DNA of 64,000 nt from Chryseobacterium oncorhynchi (GCF_002899895.1 NZ_PPEI02000001.1:372001-436000), one strand, 5' to 3'. Shown: positions 43,674 through 52,402, numbered from the stretch's first letter. The notes: a model not told the origin generated them from the letters alone. Translations and numbers: made by a program.

Positions 43674-45047
43674 TTATTTTAAAACATTAAGAATTTTCTG
43701 CAGCTCTGCACTTCCACTTCCCTGATAATTGTTGATAATAATTGAAAATACATATTTTTTTCCATCTTTGGCAGTATGATAGCCTGCAAAAGATTTAGTG
43801 TCTCTCATCGTTCCGCTTTTCATTTTCATCCCATTATCCTGAACTGGAAATCCATCATAATAGGATTCAAACCACGATTGTTTCTTAGCATATAAAAGAG
43901 CCTGAACTTCCGCTTTGGCAGCAACATAATTCTGGGGAGAAAGCCCACTTCCATCGGCAAAATTGATCATATTTGAATTGATTCCTTTTGATTTCCAGAA
44001 TTCTTTCAGATAGGCTACTCCGCTTTTGAAACTTGGATTTCCTTTTTTCTCTTTTCCCAGCGTTTTAATGATGGTTTCTCCGTAAAGATTAACGCTTTTT
44101 CTCAAAAACCAGTAAACAATTTTATCGAGGGTTGGAGATTGGTACGTCAAAATAACATTAGTTTTGGGAGCTTCCAGGGCTTGTTTTCCCTCTATTTCAA
44201 GCTGTGAATTCGTCACTGCCTTTCCTGAAAGTTCTATTCCTGATTCTTTTAACCATAGCTTTACCTCTGAAGCCAGTTGTAAAGGAGGATTGGGTGTAGA
44301 TCCGGAAACCGTTACTGTTTTTCCGCCCGGAAGCATTCCGTTGATTAAAGCAACATTGGAATGAGGTGCTGTAAAGATGAGGCTTTGATCGGAACTACCA
44401 CCAGCCTTTAAATCATTGAGCCATTTCACTCCTTCCAATGGATAGGAAAAGCTTTTAAAATCTGATCCGTTAATATTGATATCAAATTGATTTTCTCTCC
44501 AGTTGATTCCCCAAACCCCTGCTCCATAGTAATTTCCAAGGTCATCCCAAGGCCATCCACCGGGAATTGTCTGATGATCAAAGTAAGAATCATCAATAAT
44601 CAGGTCACCTGATATTTTTGTAATTCCTGAGTTTTTAACAGCCTCAATTAGTTTCTTTTTGAAATTTTCAGGTTTGTAGGCATCATATCTCCAGCTTCCC
44701 AGCGTAGGATCACCATTGGAGCTGATAAAAAGATTCCCGTTCAAAATACCTCCGGAGATATTTCCGGAATAGCTTGACGTTGTGGTATAGGTGTAGTTCT
44801 TCCCTAATGTTTCCAATGCAGCGCCTGCTGTAAAGATTTTCTGGGTAGAAGCTGTTGAAAGTCCTTTATTTCCTTGATATTCGTATATAAAATTCCCGTT
44901 TTCATCTGATACATAAAACGATAAACTAGAGGAAACCGTTCCCGAAGAATCCATAAGATCCTTGGTTACCTTATCTAATTTCTGGGCTATATTTTGAGCC
45001 GAAAAAATCTGTACAGAAAGGGTAAGAACTGCAAGTGTTTTTTTCAT
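43674..45047 (-). CDS. dacB: D-alanyl-D-alanine carboxypeptidase/endopeptidase, PBP4 type
   Basis: A 457-residue secreted S13 family penicillin-binding protein. After a signal peptide it has the nucleophile motif STQK in the segment TASTQKIFTAGAAL. The second motif lies in FADGSGLSPQNYV and the third is MKSGTMRD (KSG in place of KTG). It cleaves D-Ala-D-Ala cross-links or stem ends in periplasmic peptidoglycan. It is directly joined to the histidine kinase gene downstream, so kinase and enzyme are produced together. Confidence 0.93.
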   Translation of the reverse strand: MKKTLAVLTLSVQIFSAQNIAQKLDKVTKDLMDSSGTVSSSLSFYVSDENGNFIYEYQGNKGLSTASTQKIFTAGAALETLGKNYTYTTTSSYSGNISGGILNGNLFISSNGDPTLGSWRYDAYKPENFKKKLIEAVKNSGITKISGDLIIDDSYFDHQTIPGGWPWDDLGNYYGAGVWGINWRENQFDININGSDFKSFSYPLEGVKWLNDLKAGGSSDQSLIFTAPHSNVALINGMLPGGKTVTVSGSTPNPPLQLASEVKLWLKESGIELSGKAVTNSQLEIEGKQALEAPKTNVILTYQSPTLDKIVYWFLRKSVNLYGETIIKTLGKEKKGNPSFKSGVAYLKEFWKSKGINSNMINFADGSGLSPQNYVAAKAEVQALLYAKKQSWFESYYDGFPVQDNGMKMKSGTMRDTKSFAGYHTAKDGKKYVFSIIINNYQGSGSAELQKILNVLK

Positions 45048-45093
45048 TACATTGTAGTTTGGTTGTAAACTTTACTAATGCCTCCAAGCCTTT

Positions 45094-45128
45094 ACAGCAT
45101 TTATAAATGCTGTGCCCGGAGCTTTTTT
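45094..45128 (+). other. Perfect 20-base palindrome followed by a plus-strand T run
   Basis: ACAGCATTTATAAATGCTGT at 45094-45113 is a perfect palindrome. The outer CTCC (45082-45085) and GGAG (45118-45121) can pair around it, and a run of six T follows at 45123-45128. The set has the form of an intrinsic terminator on the plus strand, where no gene is found. It lies between the dacB start and the gene at 45157, both on the minus strand. Confidence 0.5.
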
Positions 45129-45156
45129 ATTTTATTTAAATTCTAATCAAATATAG

Positions 45157-46017
45157 TTAAAATAAAAGCTTTTCATATTCACTGAGATCGTTGTGACTGA
45201 AAAGAATCTGATGATCAGGAACTTTCTCAAATGAACGGTCATACTTGAAGTATTTTTCATAATCATCTTCATCTATAAAAAGCTCTATCTGACAATCTTT
45301 GATATAGCCTGATTTTTCTCCATAATCTTCAATAGAAGATGCAGAATCATTCCAGGGCTCATGATGACAACGCAGACATTCTCTCTGATGAATTGCTTTA
45401 TAGCCACATATTTCACAATCCTGCAGGTTATTAAACAATTCAGAGACATCGTATTGTATCTCTTCAGCAAACAGATGTGAAGGAATAGTCTTTAAAAGCA
45501 AATAATAATTGGGTTGCTGCCAGGAAAAATAAACCTGCTCTTCTTGATCCAATTCAGGCCCTGTAAACCATATACCTTGGAGATCATATTCAATCTCCAC
45601 GCTCGTAACGTCTTTAAGGTTCAATATCTTTTTACCTTTTGATTTGACATTAAGATCTTCGTCAATTTCAATCACAGATTGCTGTTCCAGAAAATGACTT
45701 AGGCATAAAGTGGTTTGCCAGGAATCTATTGTTCTCATTTTACCCTCGCTTCCACAGATCTCACAGGTTTTTGTAGATAATGTCGAGTATTTGTCGATAA
45801 TATTTTTAAGCGTTATATTGAGTTCTTCATGCTCAGAATAAATATTGCAACACAGTTCTCCGAATTTTTCTTTTCCGAAAACATCATTTTCAATATTCCA
45901 GCCTCCAATGGCAAATTCAAACAACATGTGTCTGATCATATTCCTCCATCCGGTACTATTGACAGAAAAATTCTTCAGATTACGCTCTATAAAGTGGTCT
46001 ATCTCTTCCTGTCTCAT
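45157..46017 (-). CDS. Protein with two zinc-ribbon cysteine pairs, unknown function
   Basis: A 286-residue acidic cytosolic protein. Cysteine motifs are CEICGSEGKMRT near residue 97 and CEICGYKAIHQRECLRCHHE near residue 200, so at least one zinc ribbon is likely. The rest is not recognised. Its start overlaps the stop of pepE by one base (TAATG), which implies translational coupling with that gene. Confidence 0.72.
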   Translation of the reverse strand: MRQEEIDHFIERNLKNFSVNSTGWRNMIRHMLFEFAIGGWNIENDVFGKEKFGELCCNIYSEHEELNITLKNIIDKYSTLSTKTCEICGSEGKMRTIDSWQTTLCLSHFLEQQSVIEIDEDLNVKSKGKKILNLKDVTSVEIEYDLQGIWFTGPELDQEEQVYFSWQQPNYYLLLKTIPSHLFAEEIQYDVSELFNNLQDCEICGYKAIHQRECLRCHHEPWNDSASSIEDYGEKSGYIKDCQIELFIDEDDYEKYFKYDRSFEKVPDHQILFSHNDLSEYEKLLF

Positions 46018-46709
46018 TACAATGAGCTTCCGGCCTCTAATTCATAAGGTTCCTTGTTCTTTTCAAAAATTCTAGTCAGTTCACTACCTTCAACAGTAAT
46101 GGTATCTCCAGCTCTTCGAATCCAGTTCCCTTCTCTAAGCCCTACAACCTTGATATGATTCTGAGTAAGAAATTCCATGATACGGGTTTCCCTTGTTTCT
46201 CCGTTATGTTTCAAATCCGGATTGGGATCAAGATAATGTGGATTGAGGTTGAAAGGAACCAATCCCATGCAGTCAAAGCTTGGCGGATAAACAATCGGCA
46301 TATCATTCGTTGTTTTCATGTTTTGCCCTCCGATATTACTTCCTGCACTGCATCCAAGATATGCTTTTCCGTTGCTGACATTTTCTTTTAGAACAGACAT
46401 TAAGCTTTCTTCGTGTAAGGTTTTAACCAATAAAAAAGTATTTCCTCCTCCGGTAAAATAACCTTTTGCCTGATGTATGGCTTCTGCTTTATCTTCAAAT
46501 TCATGAAGTCCTTTTACTTTAATATTGATGGATTCAAAGAAAGAACGTGCCTTTGCAGTGTAGTCATCATGAGAAATACCTCCTGGTCTTGCAAAAGGGA
46601 TAAAGACAATTTCGTCAATTCCGGTATATAATGTAATAAGTTCTTCTCTTAAGTATTCTAAGTATTCTCCACCAAAAAGTGTGGAGGTTGAAGCTAATAT
46701 GATATTCAT
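46017..46709 (-). CDS. pepE: Peptidase E (alpha-aspartyl dipeptidase)
   Basis: A 230-residue S51 family peptidase that splits Asp-X dipeptides in the cytoplasm. It has the nucleophile motif AYLGCSAGSNIGGQN, ILASTSTLFGGEYL at the start and FNLNPHYLDPNPDLKHNGET downstream, where the catalytic His lies. Length agrees with E. coli PepE. I use the ATG at 46709; the alternative at 46766 lies upstream of the predicted promoter and would add a hydrophobic tail foreign to the family. Confidence 0.92.
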   Translation of the reverse strand: MNIILASTSTLFGGEYLEYLREELITLYTGIDEIVFIPFARPGGISHDDYTAKARSFFESINIKVKGLHEFEDKAEAIHQAKGYFTGGGNTFLLVKTLHEESLMSVLKENVSNGKAYLGCSAGSNIGGQNMKTTNDMPIVYPPSFDCMGLVPFNLNPHYLDPNPDLKHNGETRETRIMEFLTQNHIKVVGLREGNWIRRAGDTITVEGSELTRIFEKNKEPYELEAGSSL

Positions 46710-46747
46710 ATAAGGGTTATATTGATTATAGAAATAATGTTGAACAA

Positions 46748-46775
46748 CAAAGATAGCAAACATCAACGAATCAAA
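46748..46775 (-). promoter_or_regulatory. Promoter of pepE
   Basis: Minus strand TTTG (complement of 46772-46775), 16 bases, TATCTTTG (complement of 46748-46755). It places the RNA start near 46744, which excludes the longer frame starting at 46766. Confidence 0.6.
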
Positions 46776-46898
46776 AATTAAACTAAAAAAAACATTTTAT
46801 TCGTTAATATTTTCTAAAAAACCCTAAAGCTTCTAAAAATTTAGATTTTGTGGAATTATTATTGAATTTTAGAATTTAGAATTTTAAAATATTAGATT

Positions 46899-47459
46899 AT
46901 GAAAATGACGAGAGTAAATATTAAAAATCTATTTTTAGGTTTAATACTTGTAGGAAGTGCAACTTTTGTAAATGCACAAACTACCCAAACAGACAGTGCC
47001 AACGCTACAGCTAATGCAGCTGCAACCACTCAAACAGGTAATCCTACTATTGATGGTCTTAAAAAACAAATTGAGGCTAATCCAAAGGATACAGAATCAT
47101 TGGCAAAACTGGCAGCAGCCTATCAAGATGCTTCAGACTGGACCAATGCAGTAGAAACATGGAAAAAAATATCGGCTTTACTACCGGATTGGTCACCATC
47201 ATATTACAGCCAGGCTTATGCGTATCAATCTGCTAAAGATGATGCCAATGCAAAAATTGCTTATGAAAAGTATATTGCCACTGTAAAGCCTGAGGAAGTG
47301 GAGCAAAATAAGAAAAATCTGGCTTATGCCTATTTCTATATTGCTTTCGCAGAACAACAAACAGATCCTAGTAAAGCAAAAGAACATATTGCTAAGTCTA
47401 TACAATATGATCCAACCAATCAGGATGCTGTAAAACTTAGTAAAGCATTAAATTCATAA
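46899..47459 (+). CDS. Secreted TPR protein
   Basis: A 186-residue protein with a signal peptide ending TFVNAQT, a threonine/alanine-rich linker (SANATANAAATTQTG), and then about three TPR motifs (TESLAKLAAAYQDASDWTNA, SPSYYSQAYAYQSAKDDANA, KNLAYAYFYIAFAEQQTD). It should act in the periplasm as a scaffold; partner unknown. The upstream region is repetitive (several TTTAGAATTT-like words). A strong terminator follows. Confidence 0.8.
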   Translation: MKMTRVNIKNLFLGLILVGSATFVNAQTTQTDSANATANAAATTQTGNPTIDGLKKQIEANPKDTESLAKLAAAYQDASDWTNAVETWKKISALLPDWSPSYYSQAYAYQSAKDDANAKIAYEKYIATVKPEEVEQNKKNLAYAYFYIAFAEQQTDPSKAKEHIAKSIQYDPTNQDAVKLSKALNS

Positions 47460-47463
47460 ATAT

Positions 47464-47492
47464 AAAATCCGGAAAAATTTCCGGATTTTTTT
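47464..47492. terminator. Two-way terminator after the TPR gene
   Basis: Perfect 12-base stem AAAATCCGGAAA with TTTCCGGATTTT, followed by T residues. It lies between convergent genes. Confidence 0.9.
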
Positions 47493-47512
47493 ATGGTTTG
47501 AAGCGAATTGTT

Positions 47513-48001
47513 TTATTCAATATTCTTTCCAAAAAAGTCTGTTTCACCATGCAGATGCCGAATGATCTTCTCAATATTCCGTTGAACGCTGGCCTCTGTT
47601 TTCAGATTGTTGATATACCGAATTAGCTCATGGCGTCTTGATGGAATGAGTTTTTCAAAATTAGAAGTCGCCAGATCACTACTTTTTATTGCCTGTTCCA
47701 ATTGAGGGTGAATAGGAATACTCCTGTCAGAATCATCATATTCTAAAGCTACTTCAATGGTTTCTCCAATTCTCTTGGGTGAATTCTTCAGCATTGTAAA
47801 ATTAATATACAGTCTCCATTCTCCTAAATATTTCATTAGGTTTTGCTTAAATTCCTTTCCATTTATGGTCCCTTTTACCGGAATCGGGCTTTTATTTCGT
47901 CCTGAGTCTTCAAAAATTCTTTCCAGAACTTCTTCAGGAATAAAAACAAAGGGATTGATCCCAATAATTTCTAAGGGAGCTGTAAAACTGTTGCTTTTCA
48001 T
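47513..48001 (-). CDS. DUF1905/YdeI-like protein, possibly leaderless
   Basis: A 162-residue protein with an N-terminal DUF1905 domain (GINPFVFIPEEVLERIF, GTINGKEFKQNLM, WRLYINFTMLK) and a C-terminal YdeI/OmpD-associated part (FEKLIPSRRHELIRYINN). YdeI relatives have been connected with bacteriocin tolerance in Gram-negatives, but the role is not settled. I use ATG 48001: the longer frame starts at TTG 48010. The best promoter puts the RNA start only about three bases before this ATG. Confidence 0.82.
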   Translation of the reverse strand: MKSNSFTAPLEIIGINPFVFIPEEVLERIFEDSGRNKSPIPVKGTINGKEFKQNLMKYLGEWRLYINFTMLKNSPKRIGETIEVALEYDDSDRSIPIHPQLEQAIKSSDLATSNFEKLIPSRRHELIRYINNLKTEASVQRNIEKIIRHLHGETDFFGKNIE

Positions 48002-48007
48002 GAGTAA

Positions 48008-48037
48008 CAAATTTAAATGATTTTATAAAGTGTACAA
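48008..48037 (-). promoter_or_regulatory. Promoter of the DUF1905 gene
   Basis: Minus strand TTG (complement of 48035-48037), 19 bases, TAAATTTG (complement of 48008-48015). It predicts a leader of about three bases before the ATG at 48001. Confidence 0.6.
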
Positions 48038-48177
48038 TCTAAAAAGTAGTTAGATGCTATAGTAGCGATCAGATAGGTAATATTAACGATTAGACTTTCT
48101 CATTCTAAAACATTTTTATACTCAAAACTTAACCTTTTACCCACAAAATTCATATGTAAGAACTCAATTAAATCACC

Positions 48178-48185
48178 TATCTTTG
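48178..48185 (+). promoter_or_regulatory. -7 promoter element of fsa
   Basis: TATCTTTG fits TAnnTTTG; the start codon follows 23 bases later. The -33 element is not clear. Confidence 0.5.
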
Positions 48186-48208
48186 CATCAATAAATCTAT
48201 TTAACAAA

Positions 48209-48862
48209 ATGAAATTTTTTATTGACACAGCTAATTTAGAGCAAATCAAGGAAGCGAAAGATCTTGGAATCTTAGATGGTGTAACGACCAACCCTTCATT
48301 AATGGCTAAGGAAGGTATTCAGGGAACTGAAGCAATCAAAAACCATTATAAGGCGATCTGCGAGCTTGTAGATGGAGATATTTCTGCTGAAGTACTTTCT
48401 ACAACGTATGAAGAAATGATCAAGGAAGGAGACGAATTGGCTGCAATCCACCCAAATATCGTTGTAAAAATCCCAATGATTAAAGACGGTATCAAGGCTT
48501 TAAAATATTTTTCTGATAAAGGAATCAGAACTAACTGTACTCTAATTTTTTCTTCAGGACAGGCTCTTTTGGCAGCTAAAGCAGGAGCAACTTATGTTTC
48601 TCCATTCCTAGGAAGATTAGATGATATTTCTACTGACGGATTAAACCTTATTCAGGAGATCAGATTAATTTTCGATAACTATATGTTTGAAACTGAAATT
48701 CTTGCTGCTTCTATCCGTCACTCTATGCACATCATCGACTGTGCTAAAATTGGAGCTGATGTAATTACATCTCCACTGCCTCCAATCTTGAGCTTATTGA
48801 AGCATCCATTAACGGATAGCGGACTGGCTCAGTTTATTGCAGATTCTCAGAAATTAGCATAA
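48209..48862 (+). CDS. fsa: Fructose-6-phosphate aldolase/transaldolase (TalC/Fsa type)
   Basis: A 217-residue enzyme of the small class I transaldolase family. It begins [17 protein letters not shown], has [13 protein letters not shown] and the Schiff-base lysine in [16 protein letters not shown] (near residue 89), and [16 protein letters not shown]. It moves a dihydroxyacetone unit between sugar phosphates or cleaves fructose 6-phosphate. Sequence alone does not decide between transaldolase and aldolase activity. Monocistronic, with promoter and terminator. Confidence 0.93.
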   Translation: MKFFIDTANLEQIKEAKDLGILDGVTTNPSLMAKEGIQGTEAIKNHYKAICELVDGDISAEVLSTTYEEMIKEGDELAAIHPNIVVKIPMIKDGIKALKYFSDKGIRTNCTLIFSSGQALLAAKAGATYVSPFLGRLDDISTDGLNLIQEIRLIFDNYMFETEILAASIRHSMHIIDCAKIGADVITSPLPPILSLLKHPLTDSGLAQFIADSQKLA

Positions 48863-48886
48863 GACTTAAAGTCTTTTCAGATATAA

Positions 48887-48915
48887 AAAATCCCGGAACT
48901 TTGTTTCGGGATTTT
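48887..48915. terminator. Two-way terminator between fsa and the acetyltransferase gene
   Basis: Stem AAAATCCCG with CGGGATTTT extended inward by weaker pairs. It lies between convergent genes. Confidence 0.82.
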
Positions 48916-48937
48916 ATTTATAGTTCATAATATTGAT

Positions 48938-49513
48938 TTAAGAATCTGTATTTTCCTCGGCAATATTTTTAACAACTCTACATGGGTTGCCTACTGCCAC
49001 TACATTCTCCGGAATATTTTTAGTAACAACACTTCCCGCACCTATCACGGTATTATTCCCAATGGAAACTCCTGGTAAAATGACTACATTTCCTCCTAAC
49101 CATACGTTATCTCCCACTGTAATGGGATGTGCATATTCCAGACCTTCATTTCTCTGTTTTGCATCAAGAGGATGTCCCGCTGTATAAAAACTACAATTGG
49201 GACCAATAAAAACATTATCTCCGAATTTTACAGGAGCACAATCTAGAATAACGAGATTATGATTGGCATAAAAGTTCTCTCCCACCTCAATATTATATCC
49301 GTAATCACACCAGAAAGACGGTTCTATACATAGGTTTTCCTTTGTACTGCCAAGAATCTTTTTAATCAGAGTATTTCTACTTTCGGTATCAGAATTTTTC
49401 AATCCGTTATACTCCAGACATAGATCTTTACACGCAATACGCTCCTGAATCAGCTGTTCATCATAATTGGCGTTATATAAAAGTCCTGCAGCACATTTTT
49501 CTTTTTCTGTCAT
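48938..49513 (-). CDS. Sugar O-acetyltransferase (Maa/NodL/LacA type)
   Basis: A 191-residue left-handed beta-helix acetyltransferase. The N-terminal Mac domain (EKCAAGLLYNANYDEQLIQER) precedes hexapeptide repeats; the catalytic histidine is in SFYTAGHPLDAKQR, and GDNVWLGGNVVILPGVSIG and GNNTVIGAGSVVTKNIP follow. It transfers an acetyl group from acetyl-CoA to a sugar hydroxyl. Maltose or galactoside type cannot be resolved. Confidence 0.92.
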   Translation of the reverse strand: MTEKEKCAAGLLYNANYDEQLIQERIACKDLCLEYNGLKNSDTESRNTLIKKILGSTKENLCIEPSFWCDYGYNIEVGENFYANHNLVILDCAPVKFGDNVFIGPNCSFYTAGHPLDAKQRNEGLEYAHPITVGDNVWLGGNVVILPGVSIGNNTVIGAGSVVTKNIPENVVAVGNPCRVVKNIAEENTDS

Positions 49514-49673
49514 AACTATTAGATTCTAGATTTAAAAACAGCTTAAAAATATAAATATTTGTCATAATTAAGATAGGCTTTTATGTATATTTTCATTCAA
49601 AATCTTTTATCTAGAAACAAAAAAAACAGGACACCTCTAAAGTTACCCTGTTTAAGTAGAAAATAAAATAATT

Positions 49674-50579
49674 TTAATTCACAAGATCCGGTTCTATCGG
49701 ATTGTTATCTTTTTGAAGAACTTCTTTTGTTCTTTTCTCCATTTCTCTGAAGACCTGGCTTGGGTCTGAAATTTCCTTTCCGTCTGACGTTTTTACTTTA
49801 AAGGCAAACTTAGTTCCTGTTTCTCCTCCGCTTTTCATCATCAGTTCTCTCATATTCTTTGTAGGATCGTTTACATAGGCTTTCCATGCTTTTTTAAACT
49901 GATCTTTTGTCACTTCTATTTCCTTTCCTCCCAATCCCAACACTTTCACATTCTCAGGAAGCTGAATTTCCTTTTCTGAGCTTTGAGCTTTTACCGTCTT
50001 ATTTCCTGCCAGTACCATAATATGAGATCCCGTAGCATCTTCAAGCTTTACAATTAGCCCAGGAAGTCCATAAAAAATATAAGGCCCATCCTGAAAAGGA
50101 ATCTCTGTTGTAAACCAAGCCGTCCAGTCTCTTCCTCCTAGGGTGGTTATTGCTTTTTGGGCATTGTATTCTCCTATTTTTTGTTTTTCAGGTAATATTT
50201 TCCATTCCGGTTTTTTATCTTCCTTTATCTTGTATTTATCCATGGAGATACTTCTGAAAAGATAAGTTTTAAAATCTGGATATTGCTTGGTGACTTTATA
50301 AGCAACCTGACCTGGTTTTTCTCTCCTGTTCACGCTTATATTTCCACCACCTGCTTTCAGTTGATTTTCAAGTTCTGCCCTGCTTATAGAATCTGCAACA
50401 AATTTATCATGGCTGTAATAGTTTGATCCGTCTTTGTCAATGTCCAACAGCATCATTTCCTTTTTCACCTCTTCTTTATTATTAGAATCGGGAATAAACT
50501 TGTATTCATAAAAGAACCTGTTGACTTGTGCATTAGCCAATACACCCAGGAACATCAAAAATAGAATTTTACTTTTCAT
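49674..50579 (-). CDS. GLPGLI family secreted protein
   Basis: A 301-residue protein with a signal peptide ending LANAQV. It carries the family segment FYGLPGLIVKLED near residue 170, preceded by WTAWFTTEIPFQDGPY, exactly the pattern that names the family. Function unknown; GLPGLI genes are frequent in Bacteroidota. It follows the BlaR1-like gene after a terminator. I use ATG 50579 (longer frame begins with TTG at 50606). Confidence 0.9.
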   Translation of the reverse strand: MKSKILFLMFLGVLANAQVNRFFYEYKFIPDSNNKEEVKKEMMLLDIDKDGSNYYSHDKFVADSISRAELENQLKAGGGNISVNRREKPGQVAYKVTKQYPDFKTYLFRSISMDKYKIKEDKKPEWKILPEKQKIGEYNAQKAITTLGGRDWTAWFTTEIPFQDGPYIFYGLPGLIVKLEDATGSHIMVLAGNKTVKAQSSEKEIQLPENVKVLGLGGKEIEVTKDQFKKAWKAYVNDPTKNMRELMMKSGGETGTKFAFKVKTSDGKEISDPSQVFREMEKRTKEVLQKDNNPIEPDLVN

Positions 50580-50594
50580 AATCAATAATAAAAA

Positions 50595-50624
50595 AAGCTT
50601 TGCCAAATGGTATTGACAAAGCTT
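50595..50624 (-). terminator. Terminator of the BlaR1-like gene
   Basis: Stem AAGCTTTG (50595-50602) with CAAAGCTT (50617-50624), T run on the minus strand. It lies between the BlaR1-like gene and the GLPGLI gene. Confidence 0.75.
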
Positions 50625-50633
50625 GATGAAACT

Positions 50634-52397
50634 TTATTTCTTTGTCTGAAGTCTTATTTCGCTCTCAGTACCTTTCATTTTATTTTCCTTAATGACATTG
50701 ATACTTGCAATATTTTCAGGCTTTATAGAGTGAAACTCTTCTTTGGAAACTATTCTTCCGTCTACGAAAAACTTCGATTCATCAAAGCCGTTCATATTAT
50801 ATTTCTTGATCCCATTCATGGCAATGTTTCCATTTCCGTCTTTTTTAATGAAATCTGCCTGCAAAACCATCACGTTTGGTGAAGTACCTGCTTTTGTAAA
50901 ATTAATTTCCTTAAAATCCCTGCCAACAGCTTCAGCTGCTATTCTCTGAGCTTCAATTCTTGCCTTTGCTCCTATTTTTCGGGCTTCTTCTCCGGCTTTT
51001 CTTGCAGCTTCTCCATTTATTCTTGCTTCTTCACCAGCTATTCTTGCAAGTTCACCTTCCTTTCTGGCTCTTTCTCCCTCAGTTCTTGCCTGCTCAGCCG
51101 CTTCTCTGCCTATTCTTCCTGCTTCTATTCCAATTTTGCTGGCTTCTCTACCTGCTTTCGCTGCTTCTCTTTTAATTTTACGAAGTTCCTTTTTATCAAG
51201 AGGGTTCAGGTTTTCAAGCTCTTTCATTTGATTTTTCCATTCAGCAGAGTTGAAATATTCATCAACTTCTATAGATGCTGCAATACCTCCTATCTCTGAT
51301 GCCAGGGTACTTATTTCATCAATTTTTTTGTCAAATGCTTCGCTGTCTGGGCTCAAATTATTCAGTTCATTTTCCTTTTCACTTAATTTTCTTTCAAGCT
51401 CAGCCAGCCTTTCATTGTCACCAGGTGATTTTGGTTTAGATTCCGTAATCTCCTTTTGTTCTGTTTTTTCTTTTACCGTGTCTATCTTAATCTCTGAAAC
51501 TGCTTTTTTAATAGAAAGGTTTGTTTCTTCAATTTCTCTGTTTTTAGCATTTACCAAATAAGCAAAAGCTACTGTAAATAAAACTGGCAACGCTAAGATT
51601 CTATGCGCATACCCGAATTTGGTTTTTGGTTTTTGTAACATTTTAAGTCTTTTTTTAAGGTTTGAACTTAGAAACGGACTTGCAACAGCCAGCTGTGTTC
51701 CGGAAAAGTGGCTTGCTAAAAGCATCTGCGCAAATGCTTTGGTGTCCGAATTCTTTACGGCTTTTTTATCAGCCAGATATTCATGGATTAAACTAATTTC
51801 TCTTTTAATGATATGAAAGAACGGATTGAACCAGAAAATAGCTGTAGTAACTTCGATAAGAATCTTATCAAATGAATGCTTCTGTTCAATATGTACCATT
51901 TCATGCTTTAAAATTTGCTCTCCTATTTCAGAATCCAGTGTGATGGTATTCTTCCAGAAAAGGTTTTTAAAGTAAGAAAATGGAGCTTCGGTGAGGTTTG
52001 TACGGTAAAAATTGATCCCGTCAAAACTTTCTTTCTGAAACTGTGCTTTAAACTGCTGAATCTTAAAGATCCCATAGAGCAGCTTCCCTATAAGATAGAG
52101 AGAAACCAGTCCCAGAGCTGAAAAAATAATGCTAAAATAAAGGTTACCATTGTCTAATTTTTTTTCTGTTTTAAAATTCTGAATTTTATCAAGAAGCATA
52201 TACATGTCACTATTTACTTCTATCGTAAAATCTTCTACTTTGATAAGGGGCAGTAGTAATGATATTAAAATTGCCGCCAGCAGATAAAATCTGTTATAAT
52301 GATGGAATGTCTTGTCTTTTAAAGACAACCGATAGTACAAAAACATTACACCCGAGCATAAAATTAATTTTCCAAAGTATAAAAGTATTGCCTCCAT
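50634..52397 (-). CDS. M56-family BlaR1-like membrane protease with ten-heptad coiled coil
   Basis: A 587-residue signal-sensing protease. The N-terminal half has about four membrane helices and the zinc motif HEMVHIEQKHSFD near residue 170, as in BlaR1/MecR1. The C-terminal half is unlike the penicillin-sensor of BlaR1: a charged coiled coil, including ten consecutive heptads (about residues 416-485, units such as ARKEGEL, ARIAGEE and ARINGEA), then a TonB-plug-like end (KFFVDGRIVSKEEF, SINVIKENKMKG). It is five bases after the BlaI gene and probably cleaves or releases it. Confidence 0.88.
   Translation of the reverse strand: MEAILLYFGKLILCSGVMFLYYRLSLKDKTFHHYNRFYLLAAILISLLLPLIKVEDFTIEVNSDMYMLLDKIQNFKTEKKLDNGNLYFSIIFSALGLVSLYLIGKLLYGIFKIQQFKAQFQKESFDGINFYRTNLTEAPFSYFKNLFWKNTITLDSEIGEQILKHEMVHIEQKHSFDKILIEVTTAIFWFNPFFHIIKREISLIHEYLADKKAVKNSDTKAFAQMLLASHFSGTQLAVASPFLSSNLKKRLKMLQKPKTKFGYAHRILALPVLFTVAFAYLVNAKNREIEETNLSIKKAVSEIKIDTVKEKTEQKEITESKPKSPGDNERLAELERKLSEKENELNNLSPDSEAFDKKIDEISTLASEIGGIAASIEVDEYFNSAEWKNQMKELENLNPLDKKELRKIKREAAKAGREASKIGIEAGRIGREAAEQARTEGERARKEGELARIAGEEARINGEAARKAGEEARKIGAKARIEAQRIAAEAVGRDFKEINFTKAGTSPNVMVLQADFIKKDGNGNIAMNGIKKYNMNGFDESKFFVDGRIVSKEEFHSIKPENIASINVIKENKMKGTESEIRLQTKK
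50943..51152 (-). repeat. Ten tandem 21-base repeats inside the BlaR1-like gene
   Basis: The minus strand encodes ten seven-residue units in register (GREASKI, GIEAGRI, GREAAEQ, ARTEGER, ARKEGEL, ARIAGEE, ARINGEA, ARKAGEE, ARKIGAK, ARIEAQR). The common unit is roughly A-R-x-x-G-E-x. It forms an alpha-helical coiled coil. Confidence 0.85.
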
Positions 52398-52402
52398 GGT
52401 TA

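Noticed and set aside
46709-46766. Longer start for pepE at 46766
   Set aside because: It lies upstream of the promoter at 46748-46775 and adds a hydrophobic N-terminus not seen in the family.
46861-46898. TTTAGAATTT-like words upstream of the TPR gene, resembling the Fur-like motif
   Set aside because: Only the left half fits; the right half is missing and the words are part of a simple AT-rich repetition.
50743-51561. Leucine- and serine-rich plus-strand frames opposite the BlaR1-like gene
   Set aside because: They arise from the reverse complement of the charged heptad repeats.
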